Origin: Centroberyx gerrardi
Lineage: Eukaryota; Chordata; Actinopteri; Beryciformes; Berycidae
Length of the DNA stretch: 64,000 nucleotides
Assembly (NCBI RefSeq): GCF_048128805.1
Contig: NC_136005.1
Coordinates: forward strand, 20,925,760-20,989,759
Direction of reading: 5' to 3'
Part shown: positions 24,004 through 37,300 of the stretch, piece after piece
Numbering within the stretch: the first letter of the stretch is position 1
How the letters are laid out: every line of letters starts with the position of its first letter
Made by a program: the position numbers and the translations under genes
Notes under the pieces: model-generated
What the model was told of the DNA's origin: nothing
The model's input: the letters and a program-made list of their open reading frames with translations, nothing else
The model's database searches: none

Positions 24004-24385
24004 AATTACGCGTTTGCTGCGATATAGGCCTAGTACCAAGATTTACCACAGGACCACTCTAGTTATTTTTCGTAAGGGCTACCATTTCAAAGAATTGTTT
24101 TCGTCTCCGTCCCATGATTTTCCACATGTGCGGGTGTGTGACAGAGTGACAGAGCCGCTAGCTGACGCCGGTAGGGTTTCCCCTGCTGTGTTACTGGAGA
24201 TCCGCTGTGTGCTCAGATAAGCTTCGCAGGAGACAGCAGGTGCTCAGCATCCTCTCTGCTCTTGTATTGTCTCCGCCCTCCCCCTCCAGCAGGCTATAGG
24301 CTAGGATTTAAGCGGGCCCGCCGTAATGATGAGGGCTTTCTGAGTCTGATTGATTTCAAAACTTGACGGGTTTCGAGTTTCACAG
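24004..24385 (+). promoter_or_regulatory. IRF4: IRF4 promoter and non-coding exon 1
   Basis: The region is richer in GC and CpG than its flanks, with a CCGCCC box near 24270 and a weak TATA-like GATTTAAGC near 24306. A donor site, CACAG|GTAAG, ends at 24385, consistent with the known non-coding first exon of vertebrate IRF4. An acceptor at 24583 just before the ATG would close a 198-bp intron. The transcription start is not defined by sequence alone. Confidence 0.5.
24174..24183 (-). promoter_or_regulatory. Possible NF-kappaB site in the IRF4 promoter
   Basis: The minus strand reads GGGGAAACCC, close to the relaxed kappaB consensus. In mammals IRF4 is induced through c-Rel/NF-kappaB sites in its promoter, so the location is suggestive. 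A single motif match only. Confidence 0.3.
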
Positions 24386-24587
24386 GTAAGACCATTTTGA
24401 TCTGCTCCCAGACACACACGGCCAACTCTGCGTGGGAGCCGAGAGTGTAAAGTGAATTTTACTTACAAATTATAGCCTTTGTGCTTGCTTTGATCAATTT
24501 AATTGCCAAAAACACACACAGGCACAGCAGCAAATGGCATTGCGTTAGGACTTACGGGAGTTTTTCTGCATCTCTTTGGACAGAGAG

Positions 24588-26159
24588 ATGAACCCTGAAG
24601 CGGATTACGGGGGGTCGGGCAGCAGCGGGAACGGAAAACTCCGTCAGTGGCTGATAGAGCAAGTGGACTGTGGCAAATATCCCGGTCTGGTCTGGGAAAA
24701 CGACGAGAAAACTATCTTCAGGATACCGTGGAAACACGCCGGGAAACAGGACTACAACCGGGATGAGGATGCCGCGCTTTTCAAGGTAGGGACCCGCACT
24801 CAGGCGACATAGGTCTGCATGCGCCACCGCAGCAGTGTCAGTCCAGCCAGAATGACAGATAGGCCTATGACTTTCAGAATAGAAAGGCACTCTCTCAAAC
24901 CTCATTGTTGCAAACGTTTTAAAAGTAGGCTAATACAAAGAACGAAAGTGATAATTAAGGAATAAATAAATAGATAAATTAATAGGCTAAATAAATAGGA
25001 TCTACATAAATAAATTAACCTGATTAATAAATGTAACCTAGCCTACAACTATTTTTTTCCCCAAAACTGTAGGCCTACGTTCCTTTCACATCATATATTC
25101 ATAGCCTACAGGTCTACAATGTGCAAGATGCCAAAATTGCACAAAGAATAACTCAATCATAAAACGATTTACCAGACAACTTAAGGATGTCTGAGCTACT
25201 ACCTCAATTTTAGTCCATTTTAACGCCTAGTTGTAGCACAACTGGTCCTAAAGGCTGTAGAATAAGAATTCCATTTCCATTACCTGTCGTCACAACCCCT
25301 CTGGTTAAACTTTATACACTTTAATAAGGGTGGATGCGTTATTGGTGACTTTCCCGCAGGCCTGGGCGCTGTTTAAAGGCAAGTTTCGGGAGGGCATCGA
25401 CAAGCCGGACCCGCCGACTTGGAAGACGCGCCTCCGCTGCGCCCTCAACAAAAGTAACGACTTCGAGGAGCTCGTGGAGCGCAGCCAGCTGGACATCTCG
25501 GACCCTTACAAAGTCTACCGCATCATCCCCGAGGGCGCCAAGAAAAGTCAGTCCCACCTCAAATACTACACACATTAAAACACACGTAGAAGAGAGAGAA
25601 ATACAAGAGAAGTAGTACTTTGGCAGGGAGCCTACAGTTTTTCATTTTTTATCACAGAAATTAAATTGCAGTTTTGGCATTTATAAGATGATCAGAGTCT
25701 TGGTCAACCAAACTGGATCAACTTTTTTTTCTTCCTTATTTTTATCTGGTATCAGCAGACAAAGATGATGCTTTTCTGAATGCACCGTTGGGTTTTGATA
25801 AGGCTCACTGACCCCTCAGTAAATATAAATATTCTGTTGAAGAGTCAAGCAACCAAACCACCAGTCACCATGTGGTCCCTACAATGCCTGACTTGTTACA
25901 TTCATGAATATACACATTTAGCTTAGGCTGTGCTGTGAGTGGATTTTTTTTTAAAGTAGGCTAATGTATGTACATAGTGTTAGTTGTGTGTGAATGTTTT
26001 TATTTTTATTTGTTTTTTCTAATAAACTCCTCTGCTTTGCATTTAGGACCCAGACAGGAGGACAGTCCTTTGAGTCCAATGAGCTATCCCATCCACCCTT
26101 CCTACTCTGCCCTACAGACTCAGGTGATTCTCATACAATGCTGTGAGTTGGGTGGGGTT

Positions 26160-26194
<35 letters not shown>

Positions 26195-26962
26195 CAACAG
26201 AAACACTGGATGAGCCATATGCACACATGAATGACCTCAGATACACCACATGCTACGTGGGGCAAAAAGTCACACATTATGAGTTATGTCACATTATGTA
26301 GTCTACTGGCACTGACTTCAAGTGCTGTCAGAAATATTCAAATTCCGAGTTGATGGCACATTAACGACCAAAAGTTGTAATTTCCTGTGACATGTGACGT
26401 TTGAGCAGCAGAGAGCATGGCAGCCATGTCAACAACTGATGGTAAAAGAGATGTAGACTATTCAGTTTTTATGATATTGTTTTCAATTTTATGTAATTAA
26501 TTGGTGTTTTTGTATAATTCTATTTTCACTCTTAATTTAAATTTTAGCTGTCATGCATTTTTGTGCATACTTTTAAGTTGTCCTTTTGGTGTTGAAGACA
26601 GCAGCTACAAATAACTTAGATTAAAGTGTCTTTATATTGCTACAAGACATCATTACTCGCACACTAACAAATCTAGCTATAGAAAAACCTTTGGCTAATA
26701 CATAAATTATAACATTAATTACATGCCTGATGCACATTTCTCCTCTTAATTCTGCCACTGCAACATTAAGTAGCTCAGTAATGCTTGATTTCTGAAATAA
26801 AACAACAGCCACCAAAAAAAACTACTTTTAACAGGGTCCATTTTGTTATTGTTACCAACCAAAAGCACTGCAGAATTCAGAAGTCAGAGCTTACAAAGAG
26901 CACTTGAAGGCAGCATGACTCCTGATGAACTGATTATGTTGATTTTGTATGTTGACCTGACT

Positions 26963-27012
<50 letters not shown>

Positions 27013-27534
27013 GATGCCAGGGTACATCCCCACTCCAGAGTGGAGAGACTATTTCCAAGAGCAGGCCTCTCTGCCAGAGCTGTCCTTCGCTCAGTGTCCC
27101 TATCCCCCTCGAAGCCTGCAATGGCAACCCCCACCCATGGAGAATGGTACGGTGCTGAATATATCTATTACAGAAAGCATTAAGCGCAGCATCAGTGGAG
27201 TAGAATTGTGTTGTGCAAAACATAAAAGTTGAGTGTGTGTCATGCTACATAAGTTAAAATGAGTCTTGTGTGCCTTTCATATTTGAGAGAATGAGTGTTA
27301 AGTGTTGGTAGACTTGACTTATGAACTGCATGTTGGTGTGATGGATGAAGTTTTGTATTGCACATGTGAATCTTCTGTGAGTGTGTCTGTGTTGAGCTCT
27401 TGTCCTCTCCTCTGTCTGTGCAGGGTACCAGCTCAAAGCCTCCTTTTATTCCTACAGTCCTGCTGACAACCAGCCCTCGCCTTTCACACTGGACACCAGC
27501 ATGAGATCAGCAGAGACACTCTCAGGTACACATA

Positions 27535-27574
<40 letters not shown>

Positions 27575-29971
27575 GTACACTTTCACTTCATATAGTTTTT
27601 TGTTCCCTACGCGATGGCCTGATTTGGACAAAATTTGGAGGGATGATGCATCTTCGCGTTCCAGTGTTAAAAAAAAAATACGATTGACCAGAAGGAGGTG
27701 CTATAATTAAGGGTCCAAATTTTAAACTTTGAAAGGTCATAATTGGGCGTTTAAAAATTACACTGATTGACCTGATGAGGGCGCTACAATTAAAGGTCAA
27801 AATTTTATACTCAAACGTGATATCTCAGACACCTCTTGTCCGATTTTGATGAAACTTGGAGGGATGACACATTTTGGCATTGTGTTCTTGCATTTAAAAA
27901 TAGTATACTGATTAGGCAGATGGAGGCGCTATAATTAAAGGTAAAAAAATTCAACCTCGAAAGGCCTCAACTCCTACACTATAAGTCCGATTGACACAAA
28001 TTTTGCTACATAAATCCAGCTATCCTATTCAATTTTGACGGAACTTGGAGGAATGATGCATTTTGGCACTGTGTTTGGCCTGATTGGCCAATCTGTATTT
28101 TTGTCTGAGATATGATGCGTGACAGCACACAAATGACTCCACAAACAAAGACCATACCATAATTTTAAATGATCATCTCAAACAATGACTGCATCACGCA
28201 TGCGGGACGACATGCTTAGCTGACCCTAACTCTGTCCCTTTCTCCTACGCCTCCAGACGTCCGCCTGCACGTGTCTGTGTATGTCCAGGACACTCTGGTA
28301 AGGGAGGTGACAACCTCCAGCCCAGAGGGGTGTCACATTGCTCCATGCTCCCCAGAGGACAAGTCATACCTGCCCCAAGGGGGTTCTGAGCTGGTGCCCC
28401 TGCCTCTGGAGGGCCTCTCAGCCCAGAGGAGAGCAGAGGAGTGCCCCCCCAGCCCCCCATCCGCCCTGGAGAAGGGCGTGTTACTGTGGATGGCCCCGGA
28501 CGGACTCTACGCCCGGCGGCTGTGCCAGGGGAGAGTGTACTGGCAGGGAGGGCTGTATGGAGACAAACCCAACAGACTGGAGAGAGAGGTCACCTGTAAG
28601 CTACTCCACACGCAGGACTACCTTACAGGTGAGACGGCACGGCGAGGTGGCCTGTGCAGGAACCCATCTAAATGGATTGTACCCTGTTCTAGCTAGGGGA
28701 CACAAACATGTGTTGTATTGTCTTCAGTTATTCAAGTAAGTGGCCAAGTCTACAGTAGGTAAACAGGACAGGCAAGGTGATGTAATGGTTAAAAAAATCT
28801 GGCCCAAAACCAGAACCAGGTTTGATTCCTGCAAGAGCCAAGGTTGTGTCCATCAGCAACCATGTGCTCTGTTGAATTGTCCTTGGCAAGCAAGGCTCTT
28901 GCTCTTAACTCCTAGGCTCATTCATTGTAAGTTGCTCTGGATAAATGTCAGTTAAATGTCCAGTTAAATGTCTAAAAATAAAACTAAGAAAACAAAAGTA
29001 AAAGAAAATGTAAAGAAACTTTTTTTTTTAAGTGTGCTGTAGCATAATCAGTTGCTGAAGTAATATCTCATGCTGAAACAGTCACATGACTTCTACACAG
29101 ACACCTCATCCCCGCCCACATGGCAAAACAACCCCAGCTGTGCAACTCTGTGTGACAGCTAATCTCTTATTTGCATATACTATGTGACAAGGACTTTCCA
29201 CTCATATTACCCCAAATGTCATGTCATTTCAAAGGAATTTCTTCTGAATTAACCCTGCAGGTACACAGATGGTATCTAACCTAGCAATGATTTGATCTCT
29301 CTCCCTCCTGACTATCAGAGATACAGGGCTATGGAATCCATGGTCGGCCACTGCCTCGGTTCCAGGTGCTGCTGAGTTTTGGAGACGATTTTCTGGACCT
29401 GCAGAGACAAAGGAGGACCCTCTCTGTCCAGGTCACTGTCTATACTATAACACTAGCTGGTTCCCCGACATTTGACTACTGTGTAAATACCCTTACCTGC
29501 CTAACTTCTCCCCATAATACTTCACAATCAACACTCCCCAGTGAGATCAGGGCACATATGGCTTACTTTCATTTGTGCCATTTTGCATCCCGGCTGCATG
29601 ACACATAATGCTTACTTGGAGGGAAGCAAAATGACCTCTGCAAAATGTCTGCAGAGTAAAGTCAGGACAAAGTTTTAAGCCTTTCATTGTAAGGGTGGCA
29701 ATCAAGGATCACTGGCCCATTTCCACCTTAACAATCCAGGCAAAATTGTCATATATTGATCATTACAACACCATTATAGACTGACCTTTGTTACCCTCCA
29801 ATCCTGCAGGTGGAACCCTTGTTTGCCAGACAGCTCCTGTACTACGGCCAGCAGACGGGTGGCCACTACTACCGCAGCTACGAGCACCCTGGAGTCATGG
29901 ACCATATAAGCCCCTCTGAGGACTACCAGAGGGCCATCACGCACCACCACAGCAGTAACCTGCAGGAATGA
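24588..29971 (+). CDS. IRF4: IRF4, interferon regulatory factor 4 (8 coding exons, 447 aa)
   Basis: IRF4 is a nuclear transcription factor of B, plasma, T and dendritic cells and of pigment cells; it binds ISRE elements or, with PU.1 or BATF, composite elements. Coding exons: 24588-24785, 25360-25546, 26047-26123, 27014-27146, 27424-27525, 28257-28628, 29319-29431 and 29810-29971. These total 1344 bp in phase, giving 447 residues against 451 in human. The N-terminal DNA-binding domain (about 15-125) keeps the tryptophan repeat W21, W36, W48, W68 and W87, and the recognition-helix TRLRCALNKSNDFEEL with R92/C93 (human R98/C99). The C-terminal IRF-association domain runs from about 233 to 410, with GVLLWMAPDGLYARRLCQGR and LPRFQVLLSFGDDF. 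The middle linker is Pro/Ser-rich and diverged. The ATG was chosen from homology and sits 4 bases after a good acceptor. Exon 5's acceptor is a (TC)n microsatellite. Exons at 25546 and 29431 use donors GTCAGT and GTCACT. Confidence 0.96.
26965..27009. repeat. (TC)n microsatellite forming the acceptor tract of the IRF4 exon at 27014
   Basis: An uninterrupted (TC)n run of about 45 bases is followed directly by TGTAG and the exon. It serves as the polypyrimidine tract. Confidence 0.95.
27600..28095 (+). repeat. Degenerate repeat array in an IRF4 intron ('TTGGAGGGATGATGCAT' family)
   Basis: Three related segments begin with GA(T)TTTGA..AAACTTGGAGG, at 27621, 27842 and 28031 (spacings 221 and 189). 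Each is followed by GATGATGCAT-like and TTGGCA.TGTG sequence. GGCGCTATAATTAAAGGT also recurs. The same family appears in reverse at 42110-42370. No open frame. Confidence 0.7.
28765..28985 (+). repeat. tRNA-derived SINE (V-SINE-like) in an IRF4 intron
   Basis: It has a tRNA-like head (GATGTAATGGTTA, then box-B-like GGTTTGATTCCT at 28819-28830). The 3' part is GTAAGTTGCTCTGGATAAAT, followed by repeated GTTAAATGTC. This 'GCTCTGGATAA...TAAATG' tail is characteristic of fish SINEs of the V-SINE type as I know them. A sister copy lies at 61393-61590. Confidence 0.7.
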
Positions 29972-30690
29972 TCTCAGCGGGTTCACATGACTGTTGGAGA
30001 CTGCTGCGAAAGACACAGTGACAGGAACCAGGAAGTAGACATTGTTCTCTGGATCAGACACAACTCCTCACAGAGACTGGAGACTGTGGGAAAAGCCAAA
30101 CTAAACTGAGCTTGATATCGGACAATGCTATACATGTAATTCAAATGGCTCAATGGATTGATAAACAGATTTGGCAACAGTTGTGCCCTACTGGGTTGTG
30201 TGTGTATATGTGGCTGAAACAGAGTTTTATTTTCTTTTGATTTTATTCCACTATACTGTTTTTTCAGGGCATCATGAATATTTTCAATACTGACTATGCA
30301 AATGAAACTGACAGCTGTGGTGATTGTATGGTAGGCAATTGTAATGTGTATTTTCAATGACTTTTGTATTTGTTTTTTTCCTGTAAATACGTTAGGCTAC
30401 ATTTTCTGTTGTTAGGAGACACTATCAACACCATTTAGTTCTTAAATTATGAATGAAGGGATTTCACTGACTGGGTGTGGTTGAATGAGAAACTGTTGCA
30501 GACAGCCTATTTTAGATAAGCTTATTCCACTAGAGACAATCCAGGTACATCATATATTCTTGGTTTCAGGTGACATATTTCAGATTTGCGAATGAGTTGT
30601 ATTGATAAAATCTGATGGCTGTTTGGGGCTTTTTTCAGTGCACATTACCATTCTGAACAACAATAAATGGCTTGTGCCAAAATAATGATT
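29972..30690 (+). other. IRF4: IRF4 3' UTR
   Basis: Non-coding sequence after the TGA stop. AATAAA at 30662-30667 is the most likely poly(A) signal. The end is inferred. Confidence 0.55.
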
Positions 30691-32609
30691 GCCATTTGTC
30701 AGTATATGAGCTCTTCAAGTAATGTCAGTGCTGTGTGTGAGTGTGTGTATGTGTGTGTATGCAGGAAGTGTGGTTCAGATGCAGGATGATGCTGGTTAAT
30801 CAAACACATCGTTATCATAAACAATGTGATGACATCACGAGGAAGAGGTTGGCCACTCTTTCCGCCCTGTGCTGGAGAATGCCTTCCTGGCTTCTACTGA
30901 CATAATAGATTATGTTTCCACTTCCATGGAAAAGAGTCATAAAACCCCCACAAAAACATGTTTCTGTCTATAATTAATTCACAAGCTGAAAAGAAAGATG
31001 TCATCATTTGATAAGGTTCCTTGTGAAAGAGTTCACTTACTTTGAAAACCACTGCCTATCTTTCCAGCATGTTGGCAAATAACATGCCAAAGGCCTCACT
31101 ATTTTGAATATAGGAAGACATCAGAGGAAGCGTTCGGACCCAGGTTGAAATAGAAGACATGCATTTCATTTGATGGAAGTACAAGATGGAAACAATGGAG
31201 CAAATACAAGTTCAATACCATGATTTTCCATGGTATGTCCCCAATGTCACCTATGTATACCTTTATTACTGATCTGGCTTTCTCCTGATGTTGTGTGCTT
31301 TTCTATACCCTAATAGCAGGCTGCAAAACAACTTGTGCTGCACAACAAAAGCTTACTCCACTCTACAATAAAGGTGAAAGCTATCAAAATCTATCCTCCA
31401 AAATCTGTCAGATTGCTCCATCCCGTAAATTCCAACCTTTGATTGCCCACTTATTGCAAAGAAATTGCATTACCCATAGAAAGTCAGATCAAAGTCAAAA
31501 TGTTTTGCAGGTCTTGTCATCTTTTCTCCTGAATGGAACAGAGTGCTGGCGAAAAACTCCCCTCCGCACCTCCGTTACTGTAAACAGAAAGCTGGTGGAG
31601 GACGGATAAGACTTCAGGCTTTGAACTTACTTTTGTGAATGAATCTGTGGGTGGACAGAGAGCTAAGTTTAGCACAGAGAGAATCAAAACAACTTCAACC
31701 TGCCCCGTAAGAGAAACCAAGACAGAAAAAAAGGTCTGAGGTGCATTAATGTAGACAATGACAGAAAGCACGATTGTAGGAAATGGATAGCTGACATTAG
31801 TGCATTTGAGTGATTCAATTGCAAGTCAACAGAGTGATTTAAGGGGGAGATCCCTGGTCCATCACGGCATAACTTCCACAGCGTCCTCAGATAACCTCCC
31901 ACGTGTCCTTATGTCGTACTTTCTCATGTGAACTACGGGCGTGGCATCTTCTGTCTACTCTGAGTGACTAGACCCACCACAACCGTACCGCTACCTTTGA
32001 TCGTCCTTGCTCCCACGACCATATCACACTTTCTCTGTCACTACCTTCTCATGGGATCCAATCACGACCTCTTTTGCGGCCTACCTTGTATAACGGACTA
32101 CGCCACCCAATTCACTCCCCCACCCTAGACACACCCTATAGTCATTCTCCTCCCAGAAGACTAGACAGTAGCATACCAGACGAGTGCGAGTGAACTGATG
32201 GGTAGGATCTTCAGAGATGAATAACTGTGGCAAACTGTTTTGAAGCATGACACACACACACCCCTGAAAACCAACCGTGTGTAGGCATGCACTAATGCAC
32301 ACTATGCTTGAGTGTGACTGATGGAATTATGGACAAGTTTAAGGACTAGACGGCAACACATGCTGACAAGGTCACCATGAGAAAGATACTTCACTCATTA
32401 CAGTATTACATTTACTCATATCCTACCTGAAGTGGCCACCTCAGGTTACCAGTATTATTAATGTATTGTAGAGTAAGTCATGTAGTCACCAGTCATTACT
32501 GAAAAGCTGTGAAGTCTGTTTATCTGATGGGAAATGGTGTGAGTGTGAAGTCAGTAGTCAAGACAATGGCGCAACAAACAGTCAAACCAAAGCATAATAC
32601 TTTCAACAG
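30691..32609. other. Convergent intergenic region between IRF4 and EXOC2
   Basis: No gene was found. About 31900-32170 has a marked excess of C over G on the + strand and looks compositionally different from its flanks, but it has no long open frame and matched nothing I recognise. A short GT-rich tract lies near 30735. Confidence 0.5.
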
Positions 32610-33127
32610 TAGGCTGTCGCATTTTATTGGGCAATTGAGATGGCACAGGACAAAGCATTAACAGCAAATTTAAATCTTCAACAAATCCCACATGTATTGG
32701 TTAACAGATGACAGATGACAAGGCACAGAGACTGCTGAGACCCCAGCTGGTGATTGGCTATGGCCTGTATCCCAAAGGGGGACAAACCCAGTTCTTTCTC
32801 AAAACCAGCAACTAAACTTACATAGTGAGCCCCTTGCAGACTGTCTAAATGAGTGACCGTATTAGATTAGCATAACCAACATGACTCCACCAGCCAGGGA
32901 CTGTCCTGGACAGTAACACTGAGATCAACTCATTTAGTGTTAACACGATTAGATGATTAGACATTTGCTTCCAATCTCGTGTGGTGCAGTGAAGAATGAA
33001 AATGATACTACACTGAAGAATAATGTGACAACTGAACTGAAAAGATACACTTCAAGTTTATGAGTAAATTGCACAAATTTAGCATGTTAGAGTAGTGAAT
33101 ACAGTACATGAAGACTATACAGTTAGC
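32610..33127 (-). other. EXOC2: EXOC2 3' UTR
   Basis: TTTATT at 32623-32628 gives AATAAA on the minus strand, about 500 bases after the EXOC2 stop. No coding potential. Confidence 0.55.
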
Positions 33128-33224
33128 TCATCTCTTGACAGGCTGGACGTTGGAGGGCTGGAAGCAAGTGAGCTGCAGCTGCATACTGCTCTTAAACTTA
33201 TTCAACAGCTCCTCCAGTAACCTG

Positions 33225-33286
<62 letters not shown>

Positions 33287-34228
33287 TTTATGTGAAATTA
33301 ATCAATGAAGCATGAACATACTATAAAAGGTCAAACTGGCGTTAATAAATAAATTGGACAAGCATGAAACCCTTGATCAAAGACTCACTTCTTGTCTGCT
33401 CCACTGTGAAGCTGGGGAAGCGCATCCAAAGCCAGTTTGAAGCTGGCACTGGAACAAGACACTCAGTTAAAACTTTATTAACAATACACATGTATAGACG
33501 CAGGGAACCAGAGAATACAACACAAAAAAAGCCCATGTATTCAGGCAAGCATGAATGCATGCATGCACGCCTGTGCACACATGTACACAAACGCACGCAA
33601 ACACACTCACACAAACGCACGCACGCATGCACGCAGGCAGAACCAGATTGCTTTCACTTCCTTTCCATAAGCCACCAAGTAACGTAAATAGGGATTGTAG
33701 TGAGGGATGTGCGATTACTAAGATTTATGTTTGTGACATTCAGTACCATAAATCATTGTGCACATATGGGTGTGCCTGTCTATGTAACCTTGTGAATGTG
33801 TGTGGCGCTTACTTGCTTTCACCATTTAGGTAGGACGCTATGGCATCTCTCAGGGCGCAGAGTTCAAGACGAGCCTGAGAAAGATGCGGAAGGAGGGCGA
33901 GGGGGGCGGGGGGTGTAGAAGAAAGGACAATAGGACAGATTAAGTCAAGTAAACAATGTCAATGCAACACTCAGTAACTTGAGCTGAAGTATGGCGTTAT
34001 CAGAAACAACAGGTAAATCCCCCCTCAAAGGCCACAGCTAGGGTCTTCTTATGACTCAAAGTGGCAAACTGCTCTAACTGTGTGCATGTGTGTGTGTGTG
34101 TACCTGCAGGGCTCCATTTTTGCTAAAGGAGGACACACATTGCATGAGACGACTCATCTCCTCTGCAACCGACTCCACAATTTTAGACAGAACCCTGGGT
34201 ACCAGCTCCTTAGAAACTGTGAAGACCT

Positions 34229-34262
<34 letters not shown>

Positions 34263-34265
34263 GAC

Positions 34266-34341
<76 letters not shown>

Positions 34342-37300
34342 AAAGAGACTAAATGCCTGGTAAAAACATAAATATAATAGACTGAAGAGCAACTACAGAG
34401 AACAAGAGAAGAGTAATGAGTTAGGGCTAGATAAATAAAGGGCTATATAATATGAATATATAAATAAACTTGACTTGACTTAATGGTGTGTCAGTCGGTC
34501 GTACCTCAGCATGAACTGTGATGATGTTGACCAGAGCTTCCTTTAGGTAGTTCCTCACACCTGAGAGAGGAGGAGGGCACAAAGAAAATCAACATACAGG
34601 TATACTAGGATGATGGGATGCTAAGGGATAATTCCAACTAGAAAATGAGAAATGGCATTTCTTTATTGCTAACAATTAAGTGTCAGTGTAATACTTTATA
34701 CTGTGCTATGAGGAGGTTGAGTAGTTGATGAGTAGTAGATGATGATGTGCTGCTTGGCAGTTTAAAATGTAGGTAGCATTTAGTTAACTGTAAAAAGAGA
34801 GTAATAACAAGAGACAACAAAAGACTAGTGAAAGCGGATTTCTTGACTTCTAAGGTCTTGCAGCACCCACACACACACATATATCAAGCACACAGATACG
34901 CTTCCACACAAGAAAATGCAACAAGTGAAAGTATCATATCCTGGAATTGTGGTTTAGCAATCCAAAATGTTCCTCTTTCTTGCAGCCCAAATAGAGGCAA
35001 ACGCACAAACACACACACACACACACAGACACAAACCAGAGTTAGGCCATACTTTCGTTCAATGCTCCCTTTTGAGGCCTTGTAATAACCTGCTGCCCAT
35101 TTGGAAATGTACTCAATACACAAACACAAGCGCGTCGCCTCACATCCTGTGCTAAGGTAAACCACATATACACATTTAAGTTTCACCTGGGCTTTAGAAC
35201 ACATCTGGTGAGCGAACACACACACACACACACACACACAAAGAACCTTTAGTACAATCAGCCCCGCACACCCACAACACATTAAGAAAACAAAGCACAG
35301 AAAGGCCATGAGATTCTTGGAGAGACCTGTAGAATCATACTGTATGTGAAAGTCTGAATGAGCTCATCTCAGTTGCAGTTACAGTAAGTCACCAAAGAGA
35401 AGTACTGTACACATGACACATATGAACCACAACAACACTGATCAGACCATAGAGACATATAGTGCCCTCCGGAGTTCACATCACTAAGGACTGTTATGCT
35501 TCTGTTGTTACTGGGGTCAGTCAGTGGTTAGTGTGGGTAATTTCCCCGTTTCTTCCGTCCCTCTTCTCAGCCTGTTTCTCAATGTGTCTAGGGTGAAACA
35601 CACCATCTAAACACATCTACACATACCAGTTTACAGGCCAAGAGTGACTCACCCAGTGCGCTTTTACAGGCTTGCATGTGTGCGTCCTGCGATGAGGCTC
35701 TAATGTACCTGTAGGTGTTTGGCAGTCCCTCCAGTCAAAGTATCCAGCGCAGATGCCGGGTTCCAAAGAGCCCGCGATAGGGTCGGCCCGTCTCTCGATG
35801 TAGGCGTCAAATAGTTTTCCATCCAGATCCCGCACAGCCTCAGCACTCACCTGGCCACAGAACCACAGATATTGTCGTCCGCACGGATGCAGAAACACAC
35901 CAACACACGTAAGCGCACGCGCGCCATGGGAGATGCTATAGCTATCCTGCTAGTCCCACTTTTGACTGCATATTCTGATTGTAACATTCACTTACTGCTG
36001 CGGTATTGCATCACTGCATAGAGTAATTGTTTGAAAACAACATTTAGAAAGAAAAAGGCAGTATTAATAGAGAACAAATGTATGGTAGATGCATGATGGG
36101 GGACTCCTACAATGGCTACCACTGTCTGGTGAGTTTATTTGCCGAATGAAAAATATCATAGTGGAAGGCTGATTAGGATTGTCGTTAGTTGTATCTAGAG
36201 AATATCTAGAGAAACTACTGTAGCCCACAGATATCATCTTGCTTCAAAGCATTCACTTGACAGAGTAATCACAAAAAGTCGATCTATCAAAAAATAACGC
36301 TCACCTGTTTACTGGAAGAGCGACCAAACACTCTTTCTTTGCTTTGTGATTCAGCCATTAGTCATCCTGTATGTGTGTGTGTGTGTGTCTATGAGTGTGT
36401 GGAGAAGAGAAAGGAGTGGAAATGTGGAACTGAGCTTCCAAGACCATGACCTTTGCTCTTTTAAGAGAAAGAGTCATATCTTTGCTCAGAAGAGAGCAAG
36501 GGACCTTCAGCATCCCTGCTCACTTTGTCTTTGGTGAGTAATACTCATCTCAACAAAGCAACACACTTCTCACAAATAGTATGAGCAACAAGACAGAGTG
36601 AAGTATTCTTGCCCGTATCTGAAGTGATTACAGTCATTTTAAAAGCATAACTACAAAATTGTAAAAGGGTTGGTAGACATTGGAGTAGTGCGCATGTTGT
36701 TAGATAATGCTACTGAGTGCTTCACTAACCCGCGTTATCTTCTCTGTCCCCGTGAAGCCGTGTTTCTCAAAGTGATCGGCCAGGTTGAGGAAGGTGTGTT
36801 TCTCCAGGTAGTGGCAGTTACTGAGGATGATCAGCAGACGCTGCTCCTACACACACACACACACACACACAGTCATGGATTCAGACATAAGCATACAAAC
36901 ATTGACAAAAGCATACACCCAACGAGAAAACTAAGCCATCTCATTGTATTTGACCACAGGATGATTATATTTTGACACCCACAAATGATTTCATCAGTGA
37001 CAACAATTTCTCTGTTTTATCTTACAATATGCACACACTAGGTGTTACCGAGACTATAGACCTATAGACAACATTAGAGACTTCCATGGGCTCTGTCAAT
37101 ATGCTGATGTAAACCAATGCCTATGTGGTAATGACAGTCTGGCATGGTCCTGTATCATGTGTGCTGATTTCCAGCCTGCCCTCTCACCAAACTGAGTGTA
37201 CATCATGAGTGGCACTAGTCTGAACTCTGGTCAGCTGCACTCAATAGAGGCTGCCGGTCTCACCCCTGCTGCACATGAGAGGCCAGGGGAAACCCCATCT

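Noticed and set aside
24576-24590. Upstream TTG start for IRF4 giving MDRE before MNPEAD
   Set aside because: TTG is not a usual eukaryotic start, and the acceptor at 24583 lies within this stretch; the ATG at 24588 fits homology.
34210-34392. Ser/Leu-repeat open frame
   Set aside because: It is the translation of the (GA)n microsatellite beside EXOC2 exon 24.
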